Under the pieces are notes generated by a model. It did no database searches. It was not told the origin of the DNA and was given only the letters and a program-made list of their open reading frames with translations. Both the position numbers and the translations under genes were made by a program. DNA of 64,000 nucleotides from Flavobacterium suaedae (GTDB lineage: Bacteria > Bacteroidota > Bacteroidia > Flavobacteriales > Flavobacteriaceae): contig NZ_BMJE01000007.1 of assembly GCF_014642915.1 (NCBI RefSeq), positions 147,447-211,446 of the forward strand, read 5' to 3'. Position 1 is the stretch's first letter. Each line of letters starts with the position of its first letter. Of the stretch, positions 35,298-44,841 are shown piece by piece.

Positions 35298-37094
35298 TTA
35301 GTCATTTAGCTTGAGCACCGCCATAAATGCCTCTTGTGGTATTTCTACGTTACCAACTTGGCGCATACGCTTTTTACCTTTTTTCTGTTTTTCCAGTAGT
35401 TTACGTTTACGCGATATATCACCACCATAACATTTTGCGGTAACGTCCTTACGTAGTGCTTTAATGGTTTCACGGCTAATAACTTTAACCCCGATAGCTG
35501 CCTGAATAGGGATATCAAACTGCTGACGTGGTATAAGCTCTTTTAGCTTTTCGCACATTTTTTTACCAATATTATAGGCGTTATCAGCGTGTACCAGTGC
35601 CGACAGGGCATCTACCTGCTGGGCGTTAAGCAGTATATCCACTTTTACCAGATTAGAGGTACGCATCCCGATAGGATGGTAGTCAAACGAAGCATATCCT
35701 TTCGATACGGTTTTAAGCCTGTCGTAAAAGTCAAATACAATTTCGGCAAGCGGCATATCAAAAATAAGCTCTACACGTTCCGGTGTTAAATACGTTTGGT
35801 TTACTATTTGCCCACGCTTTTCAATACAAAGGCTCATTACCGGACCAACAAAGTCAGCCTTGGTAATTATAGTAGCTTTTATGTACGGCTCCTCTACATG
35901 ATCCATTTTACTTGGTTCGGGCAGGTCGCTTGGGTTGTTTACCGTAATAGGCACTTCCGGCTCCTTTTTGCTGTAGGCAAGGTACGATACGTTGGGTACG
36001 GTAGTAATAACCGTCATATCAAACTCACGCTCCAAACGCTCCTGAATAATTTCCATGTGTAGCATCCCTAAAAATCCGCAACGGAAACCAAAACCAAGTG
36101 CAGCGGAACTTTCGGGTGTGAAAACCAACGAGGCATCGTTAAGTTGTAATTTCTCCATAGAGTTACGAAGCTCTTCATAATCCTCTGTGTCTACAGGGTA
36201 AATACCTGCAAACACCATTGGTTTTACGTTTTCGAAACCGCCAATCATGTTTTTGGTAGGCTCTTTGGCATCGGTAATGGTATCACCCACTTTTACTTCG
36301 CGGGCTTCTTTAATACCTGATATCAGGTAACCAACATCGCCTGTTTTTATTTCCTCTTTAGGAACCTGATTAAGTTTTAGCGTACCAATTTCATCGGCAT
36401 AATACTCTTTGCCGGTTGCCATAAACTTAATTTTCTGGTTTTTCTTGATAGAACCATTTATTACACGGAATATTACTTCGATACCTCTAAACGGGTTATA
36501 AACCGAGTCGAATATAAGTGCCTGTAGCGGTTCATCTTCCACACCTTTTGGTGCAGGAACACGCTCTATAATTGCTTCAAGTATTTTATCCACTCCTAAA
36601 CCGGTTTTACCACTGGCAGGAATAATATCTTCGTAATCACAACCTAATAGCTCAACAATATCATCGCTTACTTCTTCAGGGTTAGCACTTGGTAAGTCTA
36701 TTTTATTTAGTACGGGAATAATTTCAAGGTCGTTTTCCAGTGCTAAGTATAGGTTACTAATGGTTTGTGCCTGTATGCTTTGTGCAGCATCTACAATTAG
36801 TAAAGCACCTTCGCATGCTGCAATAGAACGTGATACCTCATACGAGAAATCTACGTGTCCCGGAGTGTCAATAAGGTTCAGGGTATATTTCTCACCATTA
36901 TGGATGTAGTCCATTTGTATGGCGTGACTTTTTATAGTAATACCACGCTCACGCTCCAGATCCATGTTATCTAAAAGCTGGTTTTGCTGCTCGCGTGCTG
37001 TTACGGTTTGGGTAGCGTCCAGCAGGCGGTCTGCCAGTGTACTTTTACCATGGTCTATATGTGCAATAATGCAAAAGTTTCTAATGTGCTTCAT
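35298..37094 (-). CDS. lepA: Elongation factor 4 (LepA)
   Basis: This 598-aa ribosomal GTPase acts in translation initiation/elongation quality. G1 AHIDHGKS, G2-region RGITIKS, G3 DTPGH, G4 NKID and the C-terminal LepA-specific domain ([22 protein letters not shown]) are all present. The ATG at 37094 gives [18 protein letters not shown], the usual family start; a TTG six bases upstream is less likely. A good promoter lies 65-93 bp upstream. Confidence 0.97.
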   Translation of the reverse strand: MKHIRNFCIIAHIDHGKSTLADRLLDATQTVTAREQQNQLLDNMDLERERGITIKSHAIQMDYIHNGEKYTLNLIDTPGHVDFSYEVSRSIAACEGALLIVDAAQSIQAQTISNLYLALENDLEIIPVLNKIDLPSANPEEVSDDIVELLGCDYEDIIPASGKTGLGVDKILEAIIERVPAPKGVEDEPLQALIFDSVYNPFRGIEVIFRVINGSIKKNQKIKFMATGKEYYADEIGTLKLNQVPKEEIKTGDVGYLISGIKEAREVKVGDTITDAKEPTKNMIGGFENVKPMVFAGIYPVDTEDYEELRNSMEKLQLNDASLVFTPESSAALGFGFRCGFLGMLHMEIIQERLEREFDMTVITTVPNVSYLAYSKKEPEVPITVNNPSDLPEPSKMDHVEEPYIKATIITKADFVGPVMSLCIEKRGQIVNQTYLTPERVELIFDMPLAEIVFDFYDRLKTVSKGYASFDYHPIGMRTSNLVKVDILLNAQQVDALSALVHADNAYNIGKKMCEKLKELIPRQQFDIPIQAAIGVKVISRETIKALRKDVTAKCYGGDISRKRKLLEKQKKGKKRMRQVGNVEIPQEAFMAVLKLND

Positions 37095-37158
37095 CGTCAA
37101 TCGTATGTCTTTAATCAGGCTAACCCGTTGCGTTTTGGTAAAGTTACCAATTAACCGG

Positions 37159-37187
37159 CAAATATAATTAAAGTTAGTGAGTTACAA
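37159..37187 (-). promoter_or_regulatory. Promoter of lepA
   Basis: Reading leftward: TTG (plus strand CAA 37185-37187), N18, TATATTTG (plus strand 37159-37166). Leader of about 58 nt. Confidence 0.65.
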
Positions 37188-37603
37188 AGTAGTTATATAG
37201 GCAATAAATGCTATATAATAAAGGTATAAAAAATAAAAAGCGCATGAATAGGGATTTTCATGCGCTTAATTTTACTGTAGCAAGTAAAACAATAGTTGTA
37301 ATATTATTTTTTAAAGCAGGGCAAGATATTAATAATGGAGTAATAAAACATTGTTGTTTAATTATTTAACAATTGTTTTATATAAAAAAACACTTGTTCG
37401 AGGGGGCTGCGACAAGTGTTGTGAAATAATAGCAATGGTAATTTGAATTATTCTTGGGGGTCGAGTAATTCTCTTTATTTATAGTACAAATGTAGGCGCA
37501 AAAAGTAGGGTTTTTATAGTTTGTTAATTGTATTAATTTATGCTGATATAGAAAAATAGTATTAACTATTACAGAGGCTAAATACTACTATTAGAAATTG
37601 TTG

Positions 37604-37611
37604 TAATTTTG
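37604..37611 (+). promoter_or_regulatory. -7 element of dusB, leaderless arrangement
   Basis: TAATTTTG ends 6 bases before the ATG at 37618, so the transcript should start at or within a base or two of the ATG. Confidence 0.5.
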
Positions 37612-37617
37612 CAGCAA

Positions 37618-38619
37618 ATGAAGAAGATGGTTACGATAGGAAATATAGAATTGCCGGAATTTCCGTTATTACTGGCTCCTATGGAGGATGTAAGCGACCC
37701 TCCATTCCGCAGGCTTTGTAAAGAACATGGCGCCGACCTGATGTATAGTGAATTTATATCATCGGAAGGGTTAATACGCGATGCTATGAAGAGTCGCCAA
37801 AAACTGGATATTTTTGATTACGAACGCCCTGTGGGGATTCAAATATTTGGTGGTGATGAGGAAGCAATGGCAATGTCGGCAAAAATTGTAGAAACTGTAA
37901 ACCCTGATATTGTAGATATTAACTTTGGCTGCCCTGTTAAAAAAGTGGTATGCAAAGGTGCTGGTGCCGGTGTGCTTAAAGATGTAGACCTTATGGTGAG
38001 GCTTACCGAAGCGGTGGTAAAAAGTACATCGTTACCCGTAACGGTAAAAACCCGTTTGGGCTGGGATGAAAACTCTATTAATATATACGAAGTAGCCGAA
38101 AGGTTACAGGATGTAGGTATACAGGCATTAACCATACACGGGCGTACCCGCTCGCAAATGTATAAAGGTGAAGCCGACTGGGAGCCTATTGCCAAAGTAA
38201 AAAACAATCCGCGTATTCATATTCCTATTTTTGGGAATGGCGATATAGACAGCCCTGAAAAAGCATTGGAATACAGAGATAAATACGGTCTTGACGGTAT
38301 GATGATAGGGCGCGCCGCTATTGGCTACCCCTGGATATTTAACGAGATAAAACACTTTTTTAAAACGGGAGAAGTACTACCTGCACCAACTGTTGAAGAC
38401 AGGGTAGAAGCAGCCCGAAATCACCTGAAATGGTCTATAGACTGGAAAGGGGAGCGCGTAGGGGTATTTGAAACCCGCAGGCATTACACCAATTACTTTA
38501 AAGGTATACCGCATTTTAAAGAATACAGGCAGCGTATGGTTACACATGATAACCCTAACGATGTATATGCTGTTATGGATGAGGTGCTGGAAAAATTTGC
38601 CGATTATAAACCAGCGTAA
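37618..38619 (+). CDS. dusB: tRNA-dihydrouridine synthase
   Basis: This 333-aa FMN enzyme reduces uridine to dihydrouridine in tRNA. LLLAPMEDVSDPPFR opens the barrel, catalytic Cys112 is in PVKKVVCKGAGAG, and TVKTRLGWD, HGRTRSQMYKGEADW and GNGDI bind FMN and tRNA. The ATG at 37618 is preferred over a TTG 9 bp upstream that lies inside the -7 box. The next gene starts 2 bp after the stop. Confidence 0.95.
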   Translation: MKKMVTIGNIELPEFPLLLAPMEDVSDPPFRRLCKEHGADLMYSEFISSEGLIRDAMKSRQKLDIFDYERPVGIQIFGGDEEAMAMSAKIVETVNPDIVDINFGCPVKKVVCKGAGAGVLKDVDLMVRLTEAVVKSTSLPVTVKTRLGWDENSINIYEVAERLQDVGIQALTIHGRTRSQMYKGEADWEPIAKVKNNPRIHIPIFGNGDIDSPEKALEYRDKYGLDGMMIGRAAIGYPWIFNEIKHFFKTGEVLPAPTVEDRVEAARNHLKWSIDWKGERVGVFETRRHYTNYFKGIPHFKEYRQRMVTHDNPNDVYAVMDEVLEKFADYKPA

Positions 38620-38621
38620 CG

Positions 38622-39707
38622 GTGGCAGCAGCTTCATTAAAAAACAAACGGAAAGTTGTAAAAGCCAAGCAGGAATTAAAAAATATTGTTTCGCTAAACG
38701 ATAAACCCTGGCGTTGGCGTGTAGGTATAGAAGCTGCTTTTGCTATGGGTATTCCGTTACTAACTGTATACTTTTTAGGCAACCAAACCATGGGGTTTAT
38801 TGCCGGCTTGGGTGCGTTAACCGCATTACATTGCCCGCAACTCAGCCGAAAAGAACGTTTGGTTGTACTCCCTTTAATTTTATTGTGTATTACAGCTTCG
38901 GCTGCACTGGGTGCTTACATGGCAGGAGCTGTTTGGCTTAAAATGCTGTGTGTATTACTGGTTACTGTACTGAGTAGTATATTTATGTTGGGGTACAGGC
39001 TGGGACCTCCGGGACCGTTAATGATGGTTTTGGTAGCTGCCGTAGTAGGTAAAATAGCATCGACCCCAATTCCTGATACTGAAGGTATACCAACCATAAT
39101 GTATCCTGCGCTTGTAGGATTTGGTTCCGTTGTAGCCTATTTGGTAGTGGTTATTTCTACATTGTTATTTAAAGAAAAAAAGCAAAGTGATACTGCTGAT
39201 AAACCCTTTTCTGAATTGTTTTCAGGATTAAAGTTTGATGAAACCTCAAAAGGAATTACCGTTCGTACGGTAGCGGGGGTAACACTGGCCGTTTTACTGG
39301 CATGGGTGTTTAAAGAAGAACGTATTTACTGGATAGTACTTCCAGTAATAGCTATATTGCAGGTAAGTTACTCGGTAAGGCTTACAGTAGTAAAGGCAAT
39401 CCACAGAATGGGAGGCTCCTTACTGGGAGTAGTACTTTATGGGTTTATACTTATGGTTAATCCGCAAGGGTTAGGGCTTATATTTACAGTACTGTTATTA
39501 CAATTTGCTATTGAGGTTGTAGTAATGCGCCATTATGCTTTGGCACTTATGTTTATTACACCCCTTGCGTTAAGTATAGCTTCTATAGGGCATAAAGGCG
39601 ATATGATGGCAACTGTAAATACCCGAATTATAGATACACTTATTGGTGTCGGCATATCATTATTAGTCTTTTTTGTTTTTGAAAGAACTAAGTTTAAAAC
39701 AAAATAA
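38622..39707 (+). CDS. FUSC-family membrane protein
   Basis: This 361-aa protein has a GTG start 2 bp behind dusB and nine to twelve hydrophobic helices in two related halves (for example WRVGIEAAFAMGIPLLTVYFLG and GITVRTVAGVTLAVLLAWVF), the FUSC/aromatic acid exporter pattern. It may export small organic acids; substrate unknown. Translational coupling to dusB is likely. Confidence 0.85.
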   Translation: MAAASLKNKRKVVKAKQELKNIVSLNDKPWRWRVGIEAAFAMGIPLLTVYFLGNQTMGFIAGLGALTALHCPQLSRKERLVVLPLILLCITASAALGAYMAGAVWLKMLCVLLVTVLSSIFMLGYRLGPPGPLMMVLVAAVVGKIASTPIPDTEGIPTIMYPALVGFGSVVAYLVVVISTLLFKEKKQSDTADKPFSELFSGLKFDETSKGITVRTVAGVTLAVLLAWVFKEERIYWIVLPVIAILQVSYSVRLTVVKAIHRMGGSLLGVVLYGFILMVNPQGLGLIFTVLLLQFAIEVVVMRHYALALMFITPLALSIASIGHKGDMMATVNTRIIDTLIGVGISLLVFFVFERTKFKTK

Positions 39708-39709
39708 AA

Positions 39710-39735
39710 GCCTGATGTTTAATCAGGCCTTTATT
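39710..39735 (+). terminator. Terminator after FUSC gene
   Basis: GCCTGAT / ATCAGGC with loop GTTTA (39710-39728), then CTTTATTATT. It starts 3 bp after the stop codon. Confidence 0.8.
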
Positions 39736-39737
39736 AT

Positions 39738-39745
39738 TATATTTG
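39738..39745 (+). promoter_or_regulatory. -7 element of small membrane protein gene
   Basis: TATATTTG at 39738-39745 lies 26 bp before the ATG at 39772. No -33 TTG is visible. Confidence 0.4.
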
Positions 39746-39771
39746 GATTACCAACTAAAAAAACACTTAAA

Positions 39772-39930
39772 ATGTTTATCCGATTTCTTGTTTCTACAAT
39801 CTTTTTATTAGTAGGCTTGTTTAATTCTGCTGATGTTGTTTTTAAATCAACATTAATAGCAATTTATGTAATAAGTTTAGTTTACTTTGCCTATAAAAAA
39901 TTATCAGTTAAGAAGGAAAAACAAGTATAG
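39772..39930 (+). CDS. Small two-helix membrane protein
   Basis: This 52-aa protein (MFIRFLVSTIFLLVGLF...) has two hydrophobic segments and a basic tail KKLSVKKEKQ. It has its own -7 box and lies right behind a terminator. Family not recognised; it could be a small membrane regulator. A longer reading from 39673 would cross the terminator and is unlikely. Confidence 0.6.
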   Translation: MFIRFLVSTIFLLVGLFNSADVVFKSTLIAIYVISLVYFAYKKLSVKKEKQV

Positions 39931-39934
39931 ATAG

Positions 39935-41347
39935 CTACACTTTAGTTTCTTTCCATTTTCCTCTGCGGAAAAGTATAATACTGGTTACCGTTATTGTTGT
40001 TTCCGAAACCGGTATAGCTATAAACACCCCCAGTGGTCCTAAGTCTAAAACTTTTGCCAGTATATAGGCTAGCGGTATCTGGAAAAGCCAGAAGCAAACA
40101 AAGTTAACGCGGGTAGGGGTTTTAGTATCGCCTGCCCCGTTAAAAGCATTAATAAGTACCATTCCTACACCATAGAATACAAAAGCAACACTTAATACTT
40201 TAATAGCTTGTACCGCTATATCATGTACATTGGCATTGTTGGTAAAAAACCACATAACAGGCTCGGCAGCAAGAAAGGTAACAACGGTAATAACAGCCAT
40301 GTATATAACATTATACTTTGCCGTTACAAATACCGAACGCTCTGCACGCCCTACTTGGTTTGCACCTAAGTTTTGCCCTACCAGGGTAGCGGCAGCATTA
40401 CTTAGCCCCCATGCGGGTAGTAAAAAGAACATCATAATACGCAGTGCGCTTTGGTACCCTGCCGAACCTTCATCGCCACCTGTAGTAGCTACCAGTTGCG
40501 CCAAAAATATCCAACTGCACGATGCTATTACAAACTGCATTACCCCAGGGGTTGCAATTTTTATCAAGTCTTTAATCAGTTTAAAGTCAGGTTTAAAATA
40601 GGATAAAGCAACTTTTAAAACACCCTTACCGTTAAACAAGTTGTACAGTTGGTAGGCAACGCCAATGCTTCTTCCTACAGTGGTAGCTATTGCAGCACCG
40701 GTAAGCCCATACCCTAATACATTAATAAAAACAGGGCACAGTATAATGTTGCAAATATTAGCTATCCAAAGGCTTTTCATGGCTATGGCGGCATTACCCG
40801 CTCCCCTGAAGATACCGTTAAACAGAAACAACAGCATAATTATAAGGCTGCTACCCATCATAATACGAACGAAGCTAGTACCAAACTCAGCCGATGCCTG
40901 AGAGGAACCCATTATAAGTAGTATTTCGGTGGCGTATATAAAACCCAGTGTAGCAATAACAAGGGTAACGGCTACGGCTACTATTATAGCCTGCATACCT
41001 GCACGCGATGCTGCTTCGGGGTTTTTCTCACCAACCCTTCGGGCTACTACTGCGGTGGCTGCCATGCTCATACCTATGGCTATGGAATATATTACGGTAA
41101 GTACCGACTCGGTAAGTCCTACGGTTTGTACCGCAAAGCTGCTGTTTTCCAAGTGTCCTACAAAATAAAGGTCTACCAGTGCAAACACCGATTCCATCAT
41201 CATTTCGAGCATCATGGGTATGGCAAGTAAAAGTACCGCCCTGCGTATGCTGCCCTGTGTAAAGTCTATATTACCGCCTTTAAGCGATTGTTGTAATAAT
41301 ATAAAAAAACGGGAGATTTTGCCTTTCCCCTGAATGGTTTGTGACAT
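39935..41347 (-). CDS. MATE-family multidrug efflux transporter
   Basis: This 470-aa protein (start MSQTIQGKGK) has twelve membrane helices in two halves, with the MATE motifs LAIPMMLEMMMESVFALVDLYFVGHL and ATPGVMQFVIASCSWIFLAQLV. It exchanges Na+ or H+ for cationic drugs. A longer reading from 41389 adds 14 residues without support. Confidence 0.93.
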   Translation of the reverse strand: MSQTIQGKGKISRFFILLQQSLKGGNIDFTQGSIRRAVLLLAIPMMLEMMMESVFALVDLYFVGHLENSSFAVQTVGLTESVLTVIYSIAIGMSMAATAVVARRVGEKNPEAASRAGMQAIIVAVAVTLVIATLGFIYATEILLIMGSSQASAEFGTSFVRIMMGSSLIIMLLFLFNGIFRGAGNAAIAMKSLWIANICNIILCPVFINVLGYGLTGAAIATTVGRSIGVAYQLYNLFNGKGVLKVALSYFKPDFKLIKDLIKIATPGVMQFVIASCSWIFLAQLVATTGGDEGSAGYQSALRIMMFFLLPAWGLSNAAATLVGQNLGANQVGRAERSVFVTAKYNVIYMAVITVVTFLAAEPVMWFFTNNANVHDIAVQAIKVLSVAFVFYGVGMVLINAFNGAGDTKTPTRVNFVCFWLFQIPLAYILAKVLDLGPLGVFIAIPVSETTITVTSIILFRRGKWKETKV

Positions 41348-41552
41348 TGTATAATTGTTGAAATAAATTAATAATAGTATACAGGACAAGTAAAGTACAG
41401 TTGCCCTAAAATGTGTTTTGCGAAAAGTGGTTGTCCCTTAATTGTGTGGTAACAAAGCACTCAATTACTTTGTGCGGACGGCAAATACTATCATAATTCG
41501 TAAGCGTATGGCGCAAATATAAAACAAAATGTTTTAGTTCAGTATGAACTTA

Positions 41553-42758
41553 TTATGAATTTTCAAGCAGTTTTTTATTAACTCTGGCAGCAGCCAGCCA
41601 AGATGCCAGCACACCCAATACGTATATAGTAGCAATTACTATAAAAATATTCATAAAATTAAACTGTATAGGGTAGGGCAGTGTAGGCGTAAGCATAATA
41701 AGGCTGAAGTGTTGCTGAGCCAGTACTACCCCGATGCTTATTATTAAACCGATTACAACACCTATAGTAGTAATAAATATACCTTGGTATAAAAATATAT
41801 TACGAAGTTCTTTAACCGTAGTACCTAAACTAAACAGGGTTTTAATGTTTTCTTTTTTATCCAGTATAAGCATAATAAGCGCACCGGCAAGGCAAAAAAG
41901 CGTCATTATAACTACCAGCGAACAAAACAGGTACGTAACAAGGTTTTCCGCATTTAGCATTTTGTATAACGATGCGTTTAGCTGCGCCCTGTTTTTAAGG
42001 GTTATTTCACCGTTAAAAATAGTGCTTAGCTTTTCTCTTATTTCGTTTTCATTTGCGGTTTCGGTTAAAGAGAATTCTATTGCGCTAATTTGGTTTTTCT
42101 TGAATTGCAGCAGCTCCTGAGCCAAGCCTAAATCCATAAAAACATATTTACTGTCAATATCATCGTTAACCGAGTAGAAGCCTATAGGTGTAAGCGCTGC
42201 TTTTTTAAATCCGTCTTCCGCAGAGTTTATAAGTCCTTTGCCCGGTTTTGGTACGTAAATTTCCAGTGGGTTATTAAAATCGAGTAAACCAATAGACAGT
42301 TTTGATGCTGTACCGTAGCCTACTACCGCCTGAGAGGTTTCGGGCTCCATCCAGTTGCCGGCAATAAGGTGTTTTTTTATCGGGGTTACATTAGGGTAAA
42401 CGCTGTCTACCCCTTTCATAAAGGCTACGTGTTCTTTTCCTTTAAAAAAGAAAAGTACACGTTGTTCGGCTGTTTTGCTGTAGCCTGTAATGCCTTCTAT
42501 GTTTTTAATTTTGCTTTCCTGTTCGGGTGTAATAGTAAACGATTTACCCATTGTGGCTGTAGCCCTCAATGAAGGGTCTATAGCGTTGGTAAACGACACT
42601 GTAAACTCCCGCAACCCGCTAAACGCCGACATAATAATAAACAGTGCGGCAGTACTTGCCACAATACCTATTGCTGCAATTATGGTGATAATATTTACAG
42701 CAGAACTTTTGCTTTTGCTTATAGTATATCGTTTAGCTATGTAAAGAGGAAAACTCAA
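41553..42758 (-). CDS. LolC/LolE-like ABC transporter permease
   Basis: This 401-aa permease has the FtsX/LolCE plan: one N-terminal helix (residues ~20-45), a large periplasmic domain (~46-270) and three C-terminal helices (~275-395). It starts FPLYIAKRYTISKSKSSAVNIITIIAAIGI. LolCDE releases lipoproteins from the inner membrane; the ATPase is not here. The start is TTG, because the rbfA stop closes the same frame 12 bp upstream and no ATG precedes the core. Operon with rbfA. Confidence 0.9.
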   Translation of the reverse strand: MSFPLYIAKRYTISKSKSSAVNIITIIAAIGIVASTAALFIIMSAFSGLREFTVSFTNAIDPSLRATATMGKSFTITPEQESKIKNIEGITGYSKTAEQRVLFFFKGKEHVAFMKGVDSVYPNVTPIKKHLIAGNWMEPETSQAVVGYGTASKLSIGLLDFNNPLEIYVPKPGKGLINSAEDGFKKAALTPIGFYSVNDDIDSKYVFMDLGLAQELLQFKKNQISAIEFSLTETANENEIREKLSTIFNGEITLKNRAQLNASLYKMLNAENLVTYLFCSLVVIMTLFCLAGALIMLILDKKENIKTLFSLGTTVKELRNIFLYQGIFITTIGVVIGLIISIGVVLAQQHFSLIMLTPTLPYPIQFNFMNIFIVIATIYVLGVLASWLAAARVNKKLLENS

Positions 42759-42773
42759 ATTATACGGCTCTTA

Positions 42774-43166
42774 TTATAGTTTTTTACGACGTTCCAGTAG
42801 GTCCGGGTTGGTAATTGGGTTGTTCTCTCCCTTAAGCTCCTTGTCTATCTTTTCTATTTTATCCAGAGAGTCGTCTACATAAAATATTAGATTTGGTACT
42901 TTACGCAGTTGCGATTTTACGCGTTGCGATAAATCGTGTTTTATAAGTGGCGCGTTAGAGCGTATTCCTTCCAGTATATCTGCACTTTTCTCAGAAGGGA
43001 AAATACTAAGATAAACCTTAGCGATAGAAAGGTCGGTTGTTACACTAACTTTTGATATTGATATGATTAGGTTGCTTATGCCGTTTTTACGTACTTCACC
43101 TTGTAGTATATCTACAAGGTCTTTTTGTAAAAGGTTGCCTATTTTTCTTTGCCTGTTCGTTTCCAT
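42774..43166 (-). CDS. rbfA: Ribosome-binding factor A
   Basis: This 130-aa KH-fold protein matures the 30S subunit and 16S rRNA 5' end. RQRKIGNLLQKDLVDIL, the LSIAKVYLSIFPSEK strand and the SQRVKSQLRKVPNLIFYVDDSLDK segment match the family. First gene of a pair with the LolC-like permease. Confidence 0.94.
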   Translation of the reverse strand: METNRQRKIGNLLQKDLVDILQGEVRKNGISNLIISISKVSVTTDLSIAKVYLSIFPSEKSADILEGIRSNAPLIKHDLSQRVKSQLRKVPNLIFYVDDSLDKIEKIDKELKGENNPITNPDLLERRKKL

Positions 43167-43238
43167 ACTGCAAAAGTACTCATTTTATAGTTGTACCGTG
43201 TTTTTTTAAAACGGCGAAGTATGTTTTTAGTATATTTT

Positions 43239-43640
43239 TTACGCTATTTCCTGGCAAAGCTCTACCAATACGCCATTTGTGCCTTTTGGGTGCAGAAATG
43301 CTACCAGTTTGTTATCGGCGCCTTTTTTAGGTGTTTCGTTAAGTACGGTAAAACCTTCTTCCTTCAGGCGTTTTATTTCTGCTTCTATATTTTCAACATC
43401 AAAAGCTATATGGTGTATGCCTTCGCCTTTCTTTTCTAAAAATTTAGCTATAGGGCTATCAGGGTTAGTAGCTTCCAGTAATTCTATTTTGTTAGGACCA
43501 TTCATAAAAAATGATGTTTTAACCCCTTCGCTGGCTACTTCTTCTGTTTTATATGCAGGTGCTCCAAATAGTTTTTCAAATAACTGATTAGATGTTTCAA
43601 GATCTTTTACGGCAATGCCTATATGTTCTATTTTTCTCAT
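43239..43640 (-). CDS. mce: Methylmalonyl-CoA epimerase
   Basis: This 133-aa glyoxalase-fold enzyme interconverts (R)- and (S)-methylmalonyl-CoA, linking propionyl-CoA to succinyl-CoA. Metal ligands are His6/7 region (IEHIGIAV), Gln/His in GIHHIAFDV and Glu in VLVELCQE. Full length. Confidence 0.95.
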   Translation of the reverse strand: MRKIEHIGIAVKDLETSNQLFEKLFGAPAYKTEEVASEGVKTSFFMNGPNKIELLEATNPDSPIAKFLEKKGEGIHHIAFDVENIEAEIKRLKEEGFTVLNETPKKGADNKLVAFLHPKGTNGVLVELCQEIA

Positions 43641-43725
43641 TGTGGTTGTTTTGTTTGCTGGTTTGTAAAAATAGTAATTTTAGCAGGCATACTGTTTATA
43701 AAACCTTATATTTGAGAATTCATGG

Positions 43726-43742
43726 TTAACGACAGTCGTTAA
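43726..43742. promoter_or_regulatory. 17-bp inverted repeat between mce and hydroxylase gene
   Basis: TTAACGAC-A-GTCGTTAA is a perfect inverted repeat about 90 bp from both divergent starts. It is a plausible regulator-binding site; no regulator is adjacent. Confidence 0.45.
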
Positions 43743-43832
43743 ACTTCTACTAAACCTTTAGCAAATATTCTGTAAGTTATTTATAAAATAATAACTTTAT
43801 AAAAATTGCTATAACTAACATTTAATCTTTTA

Positions 43833-44822
43833 ATGGATTTTACAAACCCTTTAGTGTATGGAGTTCCATGCTTTTTAGGCTTAATATTACTTGAGCTAAG
43901 CTACAGTAAACTTACAACCAAAAAAGACCTTTACAACTGGAAAGACCTTGGTTCCAGCCTTAGTATAGGTTTAGGTTCGGCTATACTTGCTGCGTTGCTT
44001 AAAACAGTAACGGCAATTGTGGTTTTTACTTTTGTATATGAGCTTTTTAACCCTGTTGTAGATGGTGTTCGTACCAATATTTTCGGATGGGAGTCTTTTG
44101 GGTATGCATGGTATGTGTGGTTATTGTGTCAACTGGCAGACGATTTTAGTTACTACTGGTTCCACAGGCAAAACCACATGGTTCGCTTTTTTTGGGCAGC
44201 ACATATAGTACACCATTCCTCGCATAATTTTAATTTGGGTACTGCGGTGCGTAACGGTTGGTTTACACTGTTTTACAAACCGTTATTTTATATGTGGATT
44301 CCCGCTATAGGGTTTCCGCCGGAAATGCTTGTAGTATGTTTAGGTATAGAGTCGTTATGGCAATTTCAGTTACACTCGGTATATGTGCCTAAACTGGGCT
44401 TTATAGAGAAGGTATTTAATACCCACCGTATGCACCAAGTGCACCACTCTAAAAACCTTGAGTATATGGATAAAAATCATGGGGGGTTCCTTAACATTTT
44501 TGATAAAATGTTTGGTACATGGAAAGATTATGACGAGAATATAGATATTGAGTTTGGGGTAACTACTCCACCTGAGTCCTATAATCCTTATGTGATATTA
44601 ACGCACGAATATGCTAACATTTGGCAGGACATGAAAAAGTCTAAAAACTGGAGGCATAAGTTTATGTATGTTTTCGGACCACCGGGATGGAGCCACGATG
44701 GCAGTACCAAAACGGTTAAGCAAATGAGGGAAGAATTAAAACAACTTCATTATACTGCAAAGAAAACTAACGAACAATCTAAAGTTAAATTAAAAACCAG
44801 AACAGAAACGGTTGAGGTATAG
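43833..44822 (+). CDS. Sterol desaturase / fatty acid hydroxylase family protein
   Basis: This 329-aa integral membrane di-iron enzyme has the eight-histidine signature: HRQNH near 112, HIVHHSSH near 126, and HRMHQVHH near 203, with several membrane helices between. Family members hydroxylate or desaturate lipids (carotenoid, fatty acid or sphingoid); the substrate here is unknown. A TAACTTTA -7-like box is at 43792-43799. Confidence 0.9.
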   Translation: MDFTNPLVYGVPCFLGLILLELSYSKLTTKKDLYNWKDLGSSLSIGLGSAILAALLKTVTAIVVFTFVYELFNPVVDGVRTNIFGWESFGYAWYVWLLCQLADDFSYYWFHRQNHMVRFFWAAHIVHHSSHNFNLGTAVRNGWFTLFYKPLFYMWIPAIGFPPEMLVVCLGIESLWQFQLHSVYVPKLGFIEKVFNTHRMHQVHHSKNLEYMDKNHGGFLNIFDKMFGTWKDYDENIDIEFGVTTPPESYNPYVILTHEYANIWQDMKKSKNWRHKFMYVFGPPGWSHDGSTKTVKQMREELKQLHYTAKKTNEQSKVKLKTRTETVEV

Positions 44823-44841
44823 CTTAGACAAGCCAAGAAAA

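Larger units (their letters stand above)
37095..37617. other. Intergenic region lepA-dusB with several hairpins, possible RNA gene
   Basis: Contents: the lepA promoter; an 11-bp hairpin at 37238-37267 with A-rich left and T-rich right flank; a hairpin AACACTTG..CAAGTGTT (37389-37420) with loop AGGGGGCTG; a hairpin GAATTATTC / GAGTAATTC (37445-37471) with loop TTGGGGGTC; and the dusB -7 box. Read leftward, the 37389 hairpin is followed by U7 like a terminator, and CAAATGTA at 37487-37494 is a -7 box, so a ~95-nt leftward RNA with C5 loops is possible. Read rightward, the loops expose G5. Confidence 0.5.

Noticed and set aside
37239..37494. Signal recognition particle RNA or other known housekeeping RNA
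   Set aside because: The GGAAGCAGCC-like SRP core and RNase P or tmRNA motifs are absent.
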